Made by a program: the position numbers and the translations under genes. From NCBI GenBank assembly GCA_023255355.1, contig JALRIU010000336.1, forward strand, positions 1 to 10,087: 10,087 nucleotides of DNA, read 5' to 3'. Each line of letters starts with the position of its first letter. The stretch's first letter is position 1. This stretch comes from Pseudomonadales bacterium (GTDB lineage Bacteria > Pseudomonadota > Gammaproteobacteria > Pseudomonadales > JAHEIH01). This document shows positions 1 through 6,455 of this stretch, piece by piece. The notes under the pieces were generated by a model, which worked only from the letters and a program-made list of their open reading frames with translations, ran no database searches and was not told where the DNA came from.

Positions 1-1
1 C

Positions 2-463
2 AAAATAAATCGTGTCATCAAAATTCCGAGCTCAATGATGAATCAAAGTTGGCTGGGCAGTGACCTATCTAATCGCGACATCACAAAAAGTACTGAAATT
101 CTTGATCAATACACCTTTACGCTTATCTCGCAATACCAGCAAGATGGCCACACATTTTATCAAATCGAGGCAACACCAATGCCCGATGCGCCAGTAGTGT
201 GGGGCAAAGAGATCCTTACAATTCGGGATGATTTTGTCATGCATGAACAGGCGTTTTATGATCAAGACATGGTCATTATAAAGACCTTAAAAACACTCAA
301 AATTGACAACATCGATGGCCGAGCAGTGGCAACCCATATGCGGGTCAGCAATGCAGAAAAACCTAACCAATGGACCGACATGGAGATATTAAATACACAA
401 TTTAATATTGAGTTAGACGACAATACATTCACGCTGACCAATCTAAGGTCATTGGCCCCCTAA
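2..463 (+). CDS. LolA-like outer-membrane lipoprotein-sorting protein, C-terminal part (5' end outside window)
   Basis: The frame is open from base 2 to the TAA at 461-463, giving 153 residues. The first ATG (base 35) lies inside a conserved-looking stretch (IPSSMMNQSWLGSDLSNRD), so I read this as the end of a longer protein and not as a gene starting at 35. The P-S-x-M-x-x-SW-(L/M)-GSD pattern is what I recall from LolA-like 'outer membrane lipoprotein-sorting' proteins, soluble periplasmic half-barrels that bind acyl chains. The remainder (ILTIRDDFVMHEQAFYDQDM, then MEILNTQFNIELDDNTFTLTNL) reads as alternating beta strands ending in the usual 'F-T-L-x-x-L' finish. The N-terminus, where a signal peptide would sit, is not visible. 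Its stop overlaps the next start by one base (TAATG). Because the next three genes encode two FtsX-type permeases and an ATPase, a role as periplasmic carrier for that transporter is inferred. The cargo may be a lipoprotein or another lipid. Confidence 0.75.
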   Translation, partial: KINRVIKIPSSMMNQSWLGSDLSNRDITKSTEILDQYTFTLISQYQQDGHTFYQIEATPMPDAPVVWGKEILTIRDDFVMHEQAFYDQDMVIIKTLKTLKIDNIDGRAVATHMRVSNAEKPNQWTDMEILNTQFNIELDDNTFTLTNLRSLAP

Positions 464-1686
464 TGAACCTGACTCTCTCGCTAGCGTGGCGAAACGTTTG
501 GCGGCATAAACGTCGCACTTGGTTAACGACGAGCGCCATGACACTCTGCAATGTTGTGCTCATTTTTATGATGAGCCTGCAAGCCGGTAGTTACCTGAGC
601 ATGATCAACAATACACTTTCAATGTTTAGTGGTCATTTACAGGTGCAACACCCCCAATACCTTAACGACCCTAAACCGCGATATGCCATCACGAATGCGA
701 TACATATTGCAGACACACTTAGAAAACAAGGTATCAATGCCAGCACTAGAGGGATTGGGTTTGCTTTGATAAGCAGCGAAACTCGCGCTAAACCAATGCA
801 AGTCATTGGCGTCGAAGAGCAATTCGAAGCTACCGTCTCTAATATTCCGGGTACGCTTCGCAAAGGAAATTACCTAACGTCTGATAATCCTTATGGTGTA
901 GTGATTAGCGAACTTGCAGCCACTCTCTTACACGCTGACATCGGTAGCGAATTAACGTTATTGGGCAGTGGCCAAGATGATTCGTTTGCGGCCAGCATAC
1001 TTACGGTAACAGGCATTTATGATAGCGGCATGTCAGATATTGACCGCAACATGATTTTTATCCGACTAGAAGACTTTCAGGACATTTTTAGTTTTGGCAA
1101 ATCAGCCAGCCAGGTGGTGATCACTAGCGAGAGTATTTTTGACGTTGAATCACTAGCGAAACGTGTAGACGCTCTTATTGGCAAGGAACAAAACCTAGCC
1201 GTTGTAGAATGGAACGACCTTGTTCCCGGCCTTAAACAAGCCATCCAATCTGACATGATGAGCGCATTATTTATTTATCTTGTACTTATTATTGTTGTGG
1301 TATTTAGCGTTTTAAATAACCAATTAATGGCAGTACTTGAGCGACAACGTGAATACGGGATTCTCATTGCCCTTGGCGTCAGACCCAACAAGTTACTTTT
1401 TTTATTACTTATGGAAACCACAATTCTGGTGATGCTAGGGCTGATTATTGGCGTTACATTGGGCACAGCGATTGTTGAATATACCGCAAACGTCGGCATT
1501 GCTTTTGAAGGCATGGAAGAAATGAATGCCAAATTTAACTTGCCCGCCCGAATATTCCCAGCATTGCATCCACTGGTCATTTTAGCTGGCCCCTTATTGG
1601 TCGCCCTAGGCAGTATTCTTGCCACGCTTTACCCCGCATTTAAATTGCAAAGGCTCAGCCCGCTTGCCTCGAGGTACAAAGCATGA
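463..1686 (+). CDS. FtsX/MacB-family ABC transporter permease (LolC/LolE-like), first of a pair
   Basis: This 407-residue inner-membrane protein has LolC/E/MacB topology. A cytoplasmic basic start (WRNVWRHKRRTW) leads into TM1 at about residues 20-45. A periplasmic domain of about 220 residues follows, then TM2 (about 267-292), TM3 (about 311-337) and TM4 (about 370-394). After TM2 the segment AVLERQREYGILIALGVRP matches the FtsX 'E-R-x-x-E-x-G-x-x-x-A-L-G' cytoplasmic signature that contacts the ATPase. The length is close to LolC/LolE (about 400-414) and far below MacB (about 650), and no ATPase domain is fused. The ATG overlaps the preceding TAA by one base. The nearest Shine-Dalgarno-like TAAGG (444-448) is rather far away, so coupled re-initiation is likely. 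It shares a GHLQVQHPQYLNDP motif (residues 57-70) with the next permease, so the two are paralogues that probably form a heterodimer. The substrate is not evident. Confidence 0.85.
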   Translation: MNLTLSLAWRNVWRHKRRTWLTTSAMTLCNVVLIFMMSLQAGSYLSMINNTLSMFSGHLQVQHPQYLNDPKPRYAITNAIHIADTLRKQGINASTRGIGFALISSETRAKPMQVIGVEEQFEATVSNIPGTLRKGNYLTSDNPYGVVISELAATLLHADIGSELTLLGSGQDDSFAASILTVTGIYDSGMSDIDRNMIFIRLEDFQDIFSFGKSASQVVITSESIFDVESLAKRVDALIGKEQNLAVVEWNDLVPGLKQAIQSDMMSALFIYLVLIIVVVFSVLNNQLMAVLERQREYGILIALGVRPNKLLFLLLMETTILVMLGLIIGVTLGTAIVEYTANVGIAFEGMEEMNAKFNLPARIFPALHPLVILAGPLLVALGSILATLYPAFKLQRLSPLASRYKA

Positions 1687-2912
1687 GCGCTAAACTTCCA
1701 ATGAGAACAATGCTTTCCCTTGCTTCGCGAAACCTGCTACGAAACAAAGAACGAAGCGCCATTATGGCAGGGTCGTTGACGATTGCAGTGGCCGCTATGA
1801 TTTTCTTGATTGCCATGATGCGCGGCATGATGGGTGATATGCAGACACAAACAATCAAAGGATTGCCTGGCGACATCCAAATACACCACCCCACTTATCG
1901 GAATGATCCAGATATTGAATATCATTTCAGCCCAACAAATGAGCATCTAAGATCGGTACTTAATAGTCCTTTAATTCGCGCATGGAGTGAGCGAATCAAA
2001 GTTAATGCGATGATCTCAAGTGAACGCGCCAACCGCGGCGTAGAAATCATAGCGTTCAATCCAGCACAAGAAGGCCGCGACGCTTATGGCAACATTAACT
2101 TGATCGATGGCCAATGGCTTGAGCAAGGTAGCGGCATTATTGTAGGTAAAGCACTGCTTGAAAAACTCGAAACAGATTTGGGCAAACGGGTTGTACTTAT
2201 GACCCGAGCACTGGATGGTAATACTGCCGAAATAGGCCTACCAATTATCGGAGTTTATCGAGCAGAAATGCGTGCGAGCGAAGAGTCACAGATATACATT
2301 GCGTTAGATAAAGCCCAGCACTGGCTTGGTTTAGATAGCTATATTCATGAGATTGCAATCTATGTAAACGACCAACAACAGCTGAGTACGATCCAATCAC
2401 AACTGCAACAAGCACGACCTGATCTTGAGGTAATGCGCTGGGATGAACTGATACCTTATTTAAGCACCATGCTAAAAACGTCTGACGCGATGATTACCGT
2501 GTTGATTGTGATTGTCTTCGTCACCCTATCCTTTGGCCTTGTAAACACCCTAGTGATGGCCATTTTTGAACGCACCAAAGAAATAGGTTTAATGCTCGCG
2601 CTAGGGCTAAAGCCGTTGCAGATTAGTTTATTAATTATGAGTGAAATGCTGGTCTTATTACTTTGCGGGCTTTTCCTAGGTGATATTATCGCCAGTTCTA
2701 TTTTGTATCTTCTTAGAGACGGCATAGATCTAAGCCAATTTGCTGACGGGCTTGCCATGATGGGTGTCAGTGCTTCATTAACGCCTATATTTAAATTGGA
2801 TGACATTATTCTGTGCAACAGTATTGTGATACTTTTGGGCCTGGCGAGTAGCCTTATACCTGCTTGGAAAGCTTCTCATCTTAAACCAATAGAGGCACTT
2901 TATCGTGACTAA
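1683..2912 (+). CDS. FtsX/MacB-family ABC transporter permease (LolC/LolE-like), second of a pair
   Basis: This 409-residue permease has the same architecture as its upstream neighbour: a basic start (SRNLLRNKERS), TM1 at about 26-48, a large periplasmic domain, then TM2 (about 270-292), TM3 (about 316-346) and TM4 (about 379-400). The cytoplasmic FtsX signature AIFERTKEIGLMLALGLKP follows TM2, and the C-terminus LKPIEALYRD resembles the 'P-x-E-A-L-R' end common to MacB/FtsX permeases. Residues 63-76 (GDIQIHHPTYRNDP) align with residues 57-70 of the first permease. The start lies in an ATGA overlap with the previous stop, with GAGGT (1671-1675) 7 bases upstream, so the start is well supported. 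The two permeases and the separate ATPase give the subunit plan of LolCDE. The overall divergence and the added barrel gene argue against this being the housekeeping lolCDE operon. Confidence 0.85.
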   Translation: MSAKLPMRTMLSLASRNLLRNKERSAIMAGSLTIAVAAMIFLIAMMRGMMGDMQTQTIKGLPGDIQIHHPTYRNDPDIEYHFSPTNEHLRSVLNSPLIRAWSERIKVNAMISSERANRGVEIIAFNPAQEGRDAYGNINLIDGQWLEQGSGIIVGKALLEKLETDLGKRVVLMTRALDGNTAEIGLPIIGVYRAEMRASEESQIYIALDKAQHWLGLDSYIHEIAIYVNDQQQLSTIQSQLQQARPDLEVMRWDELIPYLSTMLKTSDAMITVLIVIVFVTLSFGLVNTLVMAIFERTKEIGLMLALGLKPLQISLLIMSEMLVLLLCGLFLGDIIASSILYLLRDGIDLSQFADGLAMMGVSASLTPIFKLDDIILCNSIVILLGLASSLIPAWKASHLKPIEALYRD

Positions 2913-3609
2913 AGATTCATCACTATATGCTGTGCAGTGCCGCAACCTTTGCCGCCATTATCAACAGGGCGAACAAACCATTATGGGCTTGGATAACGTA
3001 AATATAGATATCCAAGATGGTGAGTTTATTTGCTTAACAGGTCCCTCAGGCTCTGGCAAAACAACCTTGCTTAATCATTTAGGTGGCTTAGATACGCCCA
3101 ACAGTGGTGAGTTAAGCATTGCAGGCCAATCTTTGAGTAATTTAACCCCATCAGAACTTTCTGACCTGCGCTTAAACAACATTGGATTTGTGTTTCAATC
3201 CTATAATTTGATCCCTGTATTAAGCGCAATAGAGAACATTGAATTTATTTTAATGATGCAAGGTGTAGGTAAGCAGCGTAGAGGTCAACAAGCACTTGCT
3301 ATGCTGAACGAAGTTGGCCTACAAGGTCTTGAACACCGCCGACCTGCAGAGCTATCTGGCGGACAACAACAACGGGTAGCCGTTGCCCGGGCCATTGTCA
3401 GTCAACCCGCATTAGTGCTTGCCGATGAACCCACCGCCAATTTGGACTCGGTCACGGCAGAGCAACTACTCGCGCTTTTCCAAAACCTTAACAAAAAACT
3501 CAACACCACATTCGTCATCGCCAGTCACGACCCAAGAGTTCAGAATTATGCTACCAGATTAATTCGCATGCAGGACGGTAAGATCATTGAAGATAGCGCA
3601 TCTGAATAA
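2905..3609 (+). CDS. ABC transporter ATP-binding protein, LolD/MacB-type
   Basis: This 234-residue nucleotide-binding subunit has all the catalytic motifs: Walker A GPSGSGKTT (46-54), Q-loop Gln98 in GFVFQSYNLIP, signature LSGGQQQR (150-157), Walker B ALVLADEP (169-176, Glu175) with D-loop NLD (179-181), and switch His208 in IASHD. The 'FQSYNLIPVLSAIENIE' stretch after the Q-loop is typical of the LolD/FtsE/MacB branch that pairs with FtsX-fold permeases, and the length fits LolD. It begins with GTG and overlaps the previous gene by 8 bases. AGAGG (2891-2895) lies 9 bases upstream. It probably energises the two preceding permeases by mechanotransmission, as in LolCDE or MacB, instead of moving substrate through the membrane pore. 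That mechanism is known for the family and inferred here. Confidence 0.92.
   Translation: MTKDSSLYAVQCRNLCRHYQQGEQTIMGLDNVNIDIQDGEFICLTGPSGSGKTTLLNHLGGLDTPNSGELSIAGQSLSNLTPSELSDLRLNNIGFVFQSYNLIPVLSAIENIEFILMMQGVGKQRRGQQALAMLNEVGLQGLEHRRPAELSGGQQQRVAVARAIVSQPALVLADEPTANLDSVTAEQLLALFQNLNKKLNTTFVIASHDPRVQNYATRLIRMQDGKIIEDSASE
3572..3589 (+). promoter_or_regulatory. Shine-Dalgarno and TTG start for the beta-barrel gene
   Basis: AGGA (3572-3575) and GGTAAG (3577-3582) lie upstream of a TTG at 3587, inside the last codons of the ATPase gene. No in-frame ATG or GTG exists before the predicted signal peptide; the only close alternative is a CTG at 3602. The TTG start yields a basic n-region (K2, H5, K8) and a hydrophobic core, which supports it. 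Confidence 0.55.
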
Positions 3610-4660
3610 AGCATTTATTTGCCTTTTCGGCATCCTAACATGCAATAACGGACTAGCCGCCGAATTAGATGGGGGCCATGTAAGGCTTAACAATACTCAA
3701 AGCCTATCAAGCTCAACACGTTCGCCTTACAATTTGGAGGGCCGATTGAAATTAAAAGGCGGTTCATCGCCTTGGCGTTGGCAGATTGATGTCACAGGTG
3801 ACGTCAATTATGACTGTAATTTAGAGTGCAGTAACGGCTCCAAAATTGACCGTGCGAATATAAGTTATAAGCATCAGAATATAAACCTTACCATTGGCCG
3901 TCATGCCATCAGTTGGGGTAACGGTCTCATTTTTAACCCCGTCGATATTTTTAATCCCTTTGATCCATTAGCCATTAATAGGGACTACAAACCTGGTGAC
4001 GATATGCTGCATGCTGAGATAGCAAGGAGCAATGGTGATAACGTCCAATTTTTGTATGTCAATCACGAAAGTGAATACTCACTTGCAAGCAAATATCACG
4101 GATTTTATGAAGACCTAGAATATGACGTCTTAGTCGCTCGACATTTCGATGAGACCATTGCAAGTGTGGGCCTCAATGCATCAATCGGTGACTGGCTATG
4201 GCGCGGTGACATACAACATCAAGGATTGATTGGCGGCGATTCGGCACAAAGCCTTGTCACTAATTTACAACGTTTTTTCGAGTTTCAGGGTAAACCCACA
4301 AGTCTAACGTTGGAGTGGTACCACAACGGTTTTGGTCTAAGCGAGACACCTTCAATGCAAGACCTGCAACACTTATTCAAACGCATGGCTCGAGGTGAGC
4401 TTTTCAGCCCAGGCAAAGATTACCTAGCGATCGCCCTTATGAGCCAAATGTCAGCTCTTTGGAATATGGGGGTCACCTCAATAAGCGAGGCGCAAAATGA
4501 CCAACATATTGTGCAAATAACCAGTCACCACAGCCTGACAAATGATGTAGAATTCATCGTCGCGCTGAATCTTCCCTGGGGTAGTGATTACTGGTCCAAT
4601 AAATTAAACACTCAGGTAAGCGAACGGAGCCTTTCTGCCCAGCTTTCTTGGTATTTCTAA
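3587..4660 (+). CDS. Predicted outer-membrane beta-barrel protein of the Lol-like ABC cluster
   Basis: This 357-residue protein has a signal peptide: a basic start, the hydrophobic stretch AFICLFGILTC, and likely cleavage near NGLAA|E (about residue 25). The mature part consists of short alternating amphipathic strands (LEGRLKLKG, WRWQIDVTGDVNYD, INLTIGRHAISWG, VQFLYVNH, TSLTLEWYHNG) and ends in LSAQLSWYF, the terminal-aromatic signature of BAM-assembled barrels. It has a segment GRHAISWGNGLIFNPVDIFNPFDP (split here: HAISWG 106-111, FNPVDIFNPFDP 116-127) that recalls the 'G-R-x-x-x-W-G-x-G...N-P-x-D' pattern of DUF1302-like and related porin-type proteins. I do not assign a family with certainty. 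C77 and C81 (CNLEC) are close enough to form a disulphide. It overlaps the ATPase gene by 23 bases, so it is probably the outer-membrane end of the same system, as receptor, channel or acceptor. The function is unproven. Confidence 0.75.
   Translation: MKIAHLNKAFICLFGILTCNNGLAAELDGGHVRLNNTQSLSSSTRSPYNLEGRLKLKGGSSPWRWQIDVTGDVNYDCNLECSNGSKIDRANISYKHQNINLTIGRHAISWGNGLIFNPVDIFNPFDPLAINRDYKPGDDMLHAEIARSNGDNVQFLYVNHESEYSLASKYHGFYEDLEYDVLVARHFDETIASVGLNASIGDWLWRGDIQHQGLIGGDSAQSLVTNLQRFFEFQGKPTSLTLEWYHNGFGLSETPSMQDLQHLFKRMARGELFSPGKDYLAIALMSQMSALWNMGVTSISEAQNDQHIVQITSHHSLTNDVEFIVALNLPWGSDYWSNKLNTQVSERSLSAQLSWYF
3785..3808 (+). repeat. 24-base near-perfect inverted repeat inside the barrel gene
   Basis: Arms ATTGATGTCAC (3785-3795) and GTGACGTCAAT (3798-3808) are separated by AG. 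Ten of eleven positions pair as Watson-Crick, and the remaining one (3790/3803) is a T-G wobble that would still pair in RNA. With a realistic 4-base loop the stem is 10 pairs. It encodes QIDVTGDVN, about 200 bases after the gene start. It may be an mRNA hairpin, a binding site, or chance. Confidence 0.4.
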
Positions 4661-4664
4661 GTTA

Positions 4665-5561
4665 ATGAACATTGCCCTTTATTTTATTACCGTTCTCATT
4701 TGGGGAACGACATGGATAGCTATTAATTATCAGTATGGCGTCGTCGCCGTCGAGTGGTCTATCGCCTACCGCTTTGGTATCGCGGCAATTTTTTTGTTTA
4801 TTGTTTGCCTCATCGCCCGCAAACCACTTCGTTTTAAACCATCAATCCACCTGCGTTTTTTCATACAAGCCATGTGTATTTTTGGCTTTAACTATTATTT
4901 GCTTTACAGCGGTCAGCAATATCTCAATTCAGCACTTAATTCGATTTTGTTCTCCACCATGGTGATGATGAATATTTTGCATAGTCGACTTTTCTTTAAA
5001 ACACCCATCACAGCAACGACAATTTTTGGCTCGCTGCTAGGCACTTTTGGTATTGGCGTTTTATTTTGGCCGACTCTAAGTCAAACCCACTGGGGGGACA
5101 ATAGCGCGATTGCCATTATCACTTGTCTTTGCGGCACTATGATCGCTTCATGGGGAAACATGCTATCCGTCTCAAACCAACTACGCGGCATTCCAATACT
5201 CCAAACAAATGCCTGGGGCATGACCTATGGTGCCCTGATCATGACAGTAGTTGCCCTTTTTAAAGGCTCACCAATGGTCTTTGACTCATCGCTAACCTAC
5301 TTATTATCGCTAGGCTATCTTGCCATCTTTGGCAGCGTTATTGCCTTTGGTGCTTACTTTGCATTACTTACCCGTATCGGCACAGCCAAGGCTTCTTACG
5401 CCAGCATTTTGTTCCCAGCCATCGCCGTGATTATCTCAACAATCGTCGAAAATTTTGTTTGGTCTATTTTTACCGTGGCTGGGTTTGGCTTGATTATGGT
5501 GGGCAATCTCATCATTATTACGAAACCAGAGTGGTTCCAAAAACAGACTGCTTCTGCGTAA
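4665..5561 (+). CDS. EamA/DMT-superfamily transporter (drug/metabolite exporter type)
   Basis: This 298-residue inner-membrane protein has two EamA repeats of about five membrane helices each (about residues 1-135 and 145-285). The start YFITVLIWGTTWIAINYQYG is the familiar 'W-G-x-x-(F/W)' opening of EamA proteins. The second half carries LAIFGSVIAFGAYFALLTRIG followed by KASYASILFPAIAVIIST, the characteristic 'A...P-x-x-A-x-x-x-(G/S)' helix pair of the family. Members export amino acids, metabolites or drugs, and substrate cannot be read from sequence. The ATG lies 4 bases after the barrel gene's stop with no strong ribosome-binding site, which suggests translational coupling to the upstream cluster. 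It need not be functionally tied to the ABC system. Annotation as a generic DMT transporter is secure; a specific gene name is not. Confidence 0.88.
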   Translation: MNIALYFITVLIWGTTWIAINYQYGVVAVEWSIAYRFGIAAIFLFIVCLIARKPLRFKPSIHLRFFIQAMCIFGFNYYLLYSGQQYLNSALNSILFSTMVMMNILHSRLFFKTPITATTIFGSLLGTFGIGVLFWPTLSQTHWGDNSAIAIITCLCGTMIASWGNMLSVSNQLRGIPILQTNAWGMTYGALIMTVVALFKGSPMVFDSSLTYLLSLGYLAIFGSVIAFGAYFALLTRIGTAKASYASILFPAIAVIISTIVENFVWSIFTVAGFGLIMVGNLIIITKPEWFQKQTASA

Positions 5562-5568
5562 TACTATT

Positions 5569-5574
5569 AAGGAT
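5569..5574 (+). promoter_or_regulatory. Shine-Dalgarno site of cnoX
   Basis: AAGGAT sits 5 bases before the ATG at 5580, within the 18-base gap after the DMT transporter gene. It is one of the better ribosome-binding sites in the window and fixes the start. Confidence 0.65.
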
Positions 5575-5579
5575 ATAGC

Positions 5580-6452
5580 ATGCTTTCTAACGGACATACG
5601 TCGCCACATATTGTCGATATCGATTTTAATAATGCCCAAGCCTTACTGATCGACGAATCCACCCAGCGCCCAGTATTAGTCGATTTTTGGGCAGACTGGT
5701 GTGCACCCTGTAAATCATTGATGCCGATTCTTGAAAAACTCGCCAATGAATATCAGGGCGCTTTTTTATTGGCCAAGGTGAATGCTGATGATATGCAGCC
5801 CATCGCCCAACAATTTGGCGTCCGCAATTTACCTACAGTTATGCTGATCCAAAACGGTCAACCCGTCGATGGATTTACCGGCGCACAAACAGAAAGCTTC
5901 GTCAGAGAAATGCTTGAAAAAGTGCTGCCAAAACCTTGGGATGGCATGCTTGAATCTGGCAAAACGCTCATAGCTGAAGGCAATTTTAAAGAAGCAGCTC
6001 ACACCCTAAAAGAGGCCTACGAACTATCTAGCAAACGCCCCGACATTGGCGCTCACCTGGCCCACTGCCTAGCTGAAACGGGCAAGCTCGATGATGCCGA
6101 TACGATTTTGAATAACATTGGTTTAGCTGACCAAGACCAATATTTCCAACAGGTAAAAGCGCTTGTTGAACTCAAACGTGAGGCCGCAGACACCCCCGCT
6201 ATTCGCCAGTTACAAGCCCAGCTAGAGGCATCGCCTGACGATATGAATTTGCAATATCAACTTGCCGTGCAATTGAGCCAAGCCAATCGCCAACCAGAAG
6301 CCCTAGAGATTCTTTATGGAATATTAAAAATTGATAAAGAATATAACGATAACGCAGCGCGTCGAAGCTATCTGGACATCCTAAAAACCCTAGGACCAAG
6401 GGACCATGTCGCCATCGAATTTCAACGCAAACTTTACTCTTTGTTGTATTAA
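5580..6452 (+). CDS. cnoX: CnoX/YbbN-type co-chaperedoxin (thioredoxin domain plus TPR domain)
   Basis: This 290-residue protein is close to E. coli YbbN/CnoX (284). Residues about 10-115 form a thioredoxin fold with PVLVDFWADWCAPCK (active-site C41 and C44) and the cis-proline loop RNLPTVML (P85). Residues about 120-290 are helical and TPR-like (e.g. LIAEGNFKEAAHTLKEAYEL, AHCLAETGKLDDADTIL, then LQYQLAVQLSQANRQPEALEIL), ending in the family's LGPRD...FQRKLYSLLY finish. In characterised relatives CnoX is a cytoplasmic holdase that protects substrates from over-oxidation under bleach stress and hands them to GroEL or DnaK. E. coli CnoX has lost the first active-site cysteine (SxxC). This protein keeps CAPC, so it should also be redox active, as reported for the Caulobacter type. 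It sits between two EamA transporter genes with 18- and 3-base gaps. Confidence 0.9.
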   Translation: MLSNGHTSPHIVDIDFNNAQALLIDESTQRPVLVDFWADWCAPCKSLMPILEKLANEYQGAFLLAKVNADDMQPIAQQFGVRNLPTVMLIQNGQPVDGFTGAQTESFVREMLEKVLPKPWDGMLESGKTLIAEGNFKEAAHTLKEAYELSSKRPDIGAHLAHCLAETGKLDDADTILNNIGLADQDQYFQQVKALVELKREAADTPAIRQLQAQLEASPDDMNLQYQLAVQLSQANRQPEALEILYGILKIDKEYNDNAARRSYLDILKTLGPRDHVAIEFQRKLYSLLY

Positions 6453-6455
6453 TTA

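Noticed and set aside
35..463. First gene starting at the ATG at base 35
   Set aside because: The frame is open to the window edge and the conserved segment begins upstream of this ATG, so the gene is a fragment of a longer protein.
1275..1625. 116-codon reverse-strand open frame
   Set aside because: It lies wholly within the first permease gene, has no family resemblance, and opposes a well-supported gene.
463..3609. MacAB-type drug efflux or housekeeping lolCDE
   Set aside because: The ATPase is not fused and there is no MacA adaptor, which excludes MacAB. The flanking LolA-like and barrel genes argue against standard lolCDE, although only a whole-genome check would settle it.
3629..3643. 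Lipobox (ILTC) making the barrel protein a lipoprotein
   Set aside because: Thr directly before Cys is atypical, cleavage after NGLAA fits better, and the C-terminal SWYF points to a barrel.
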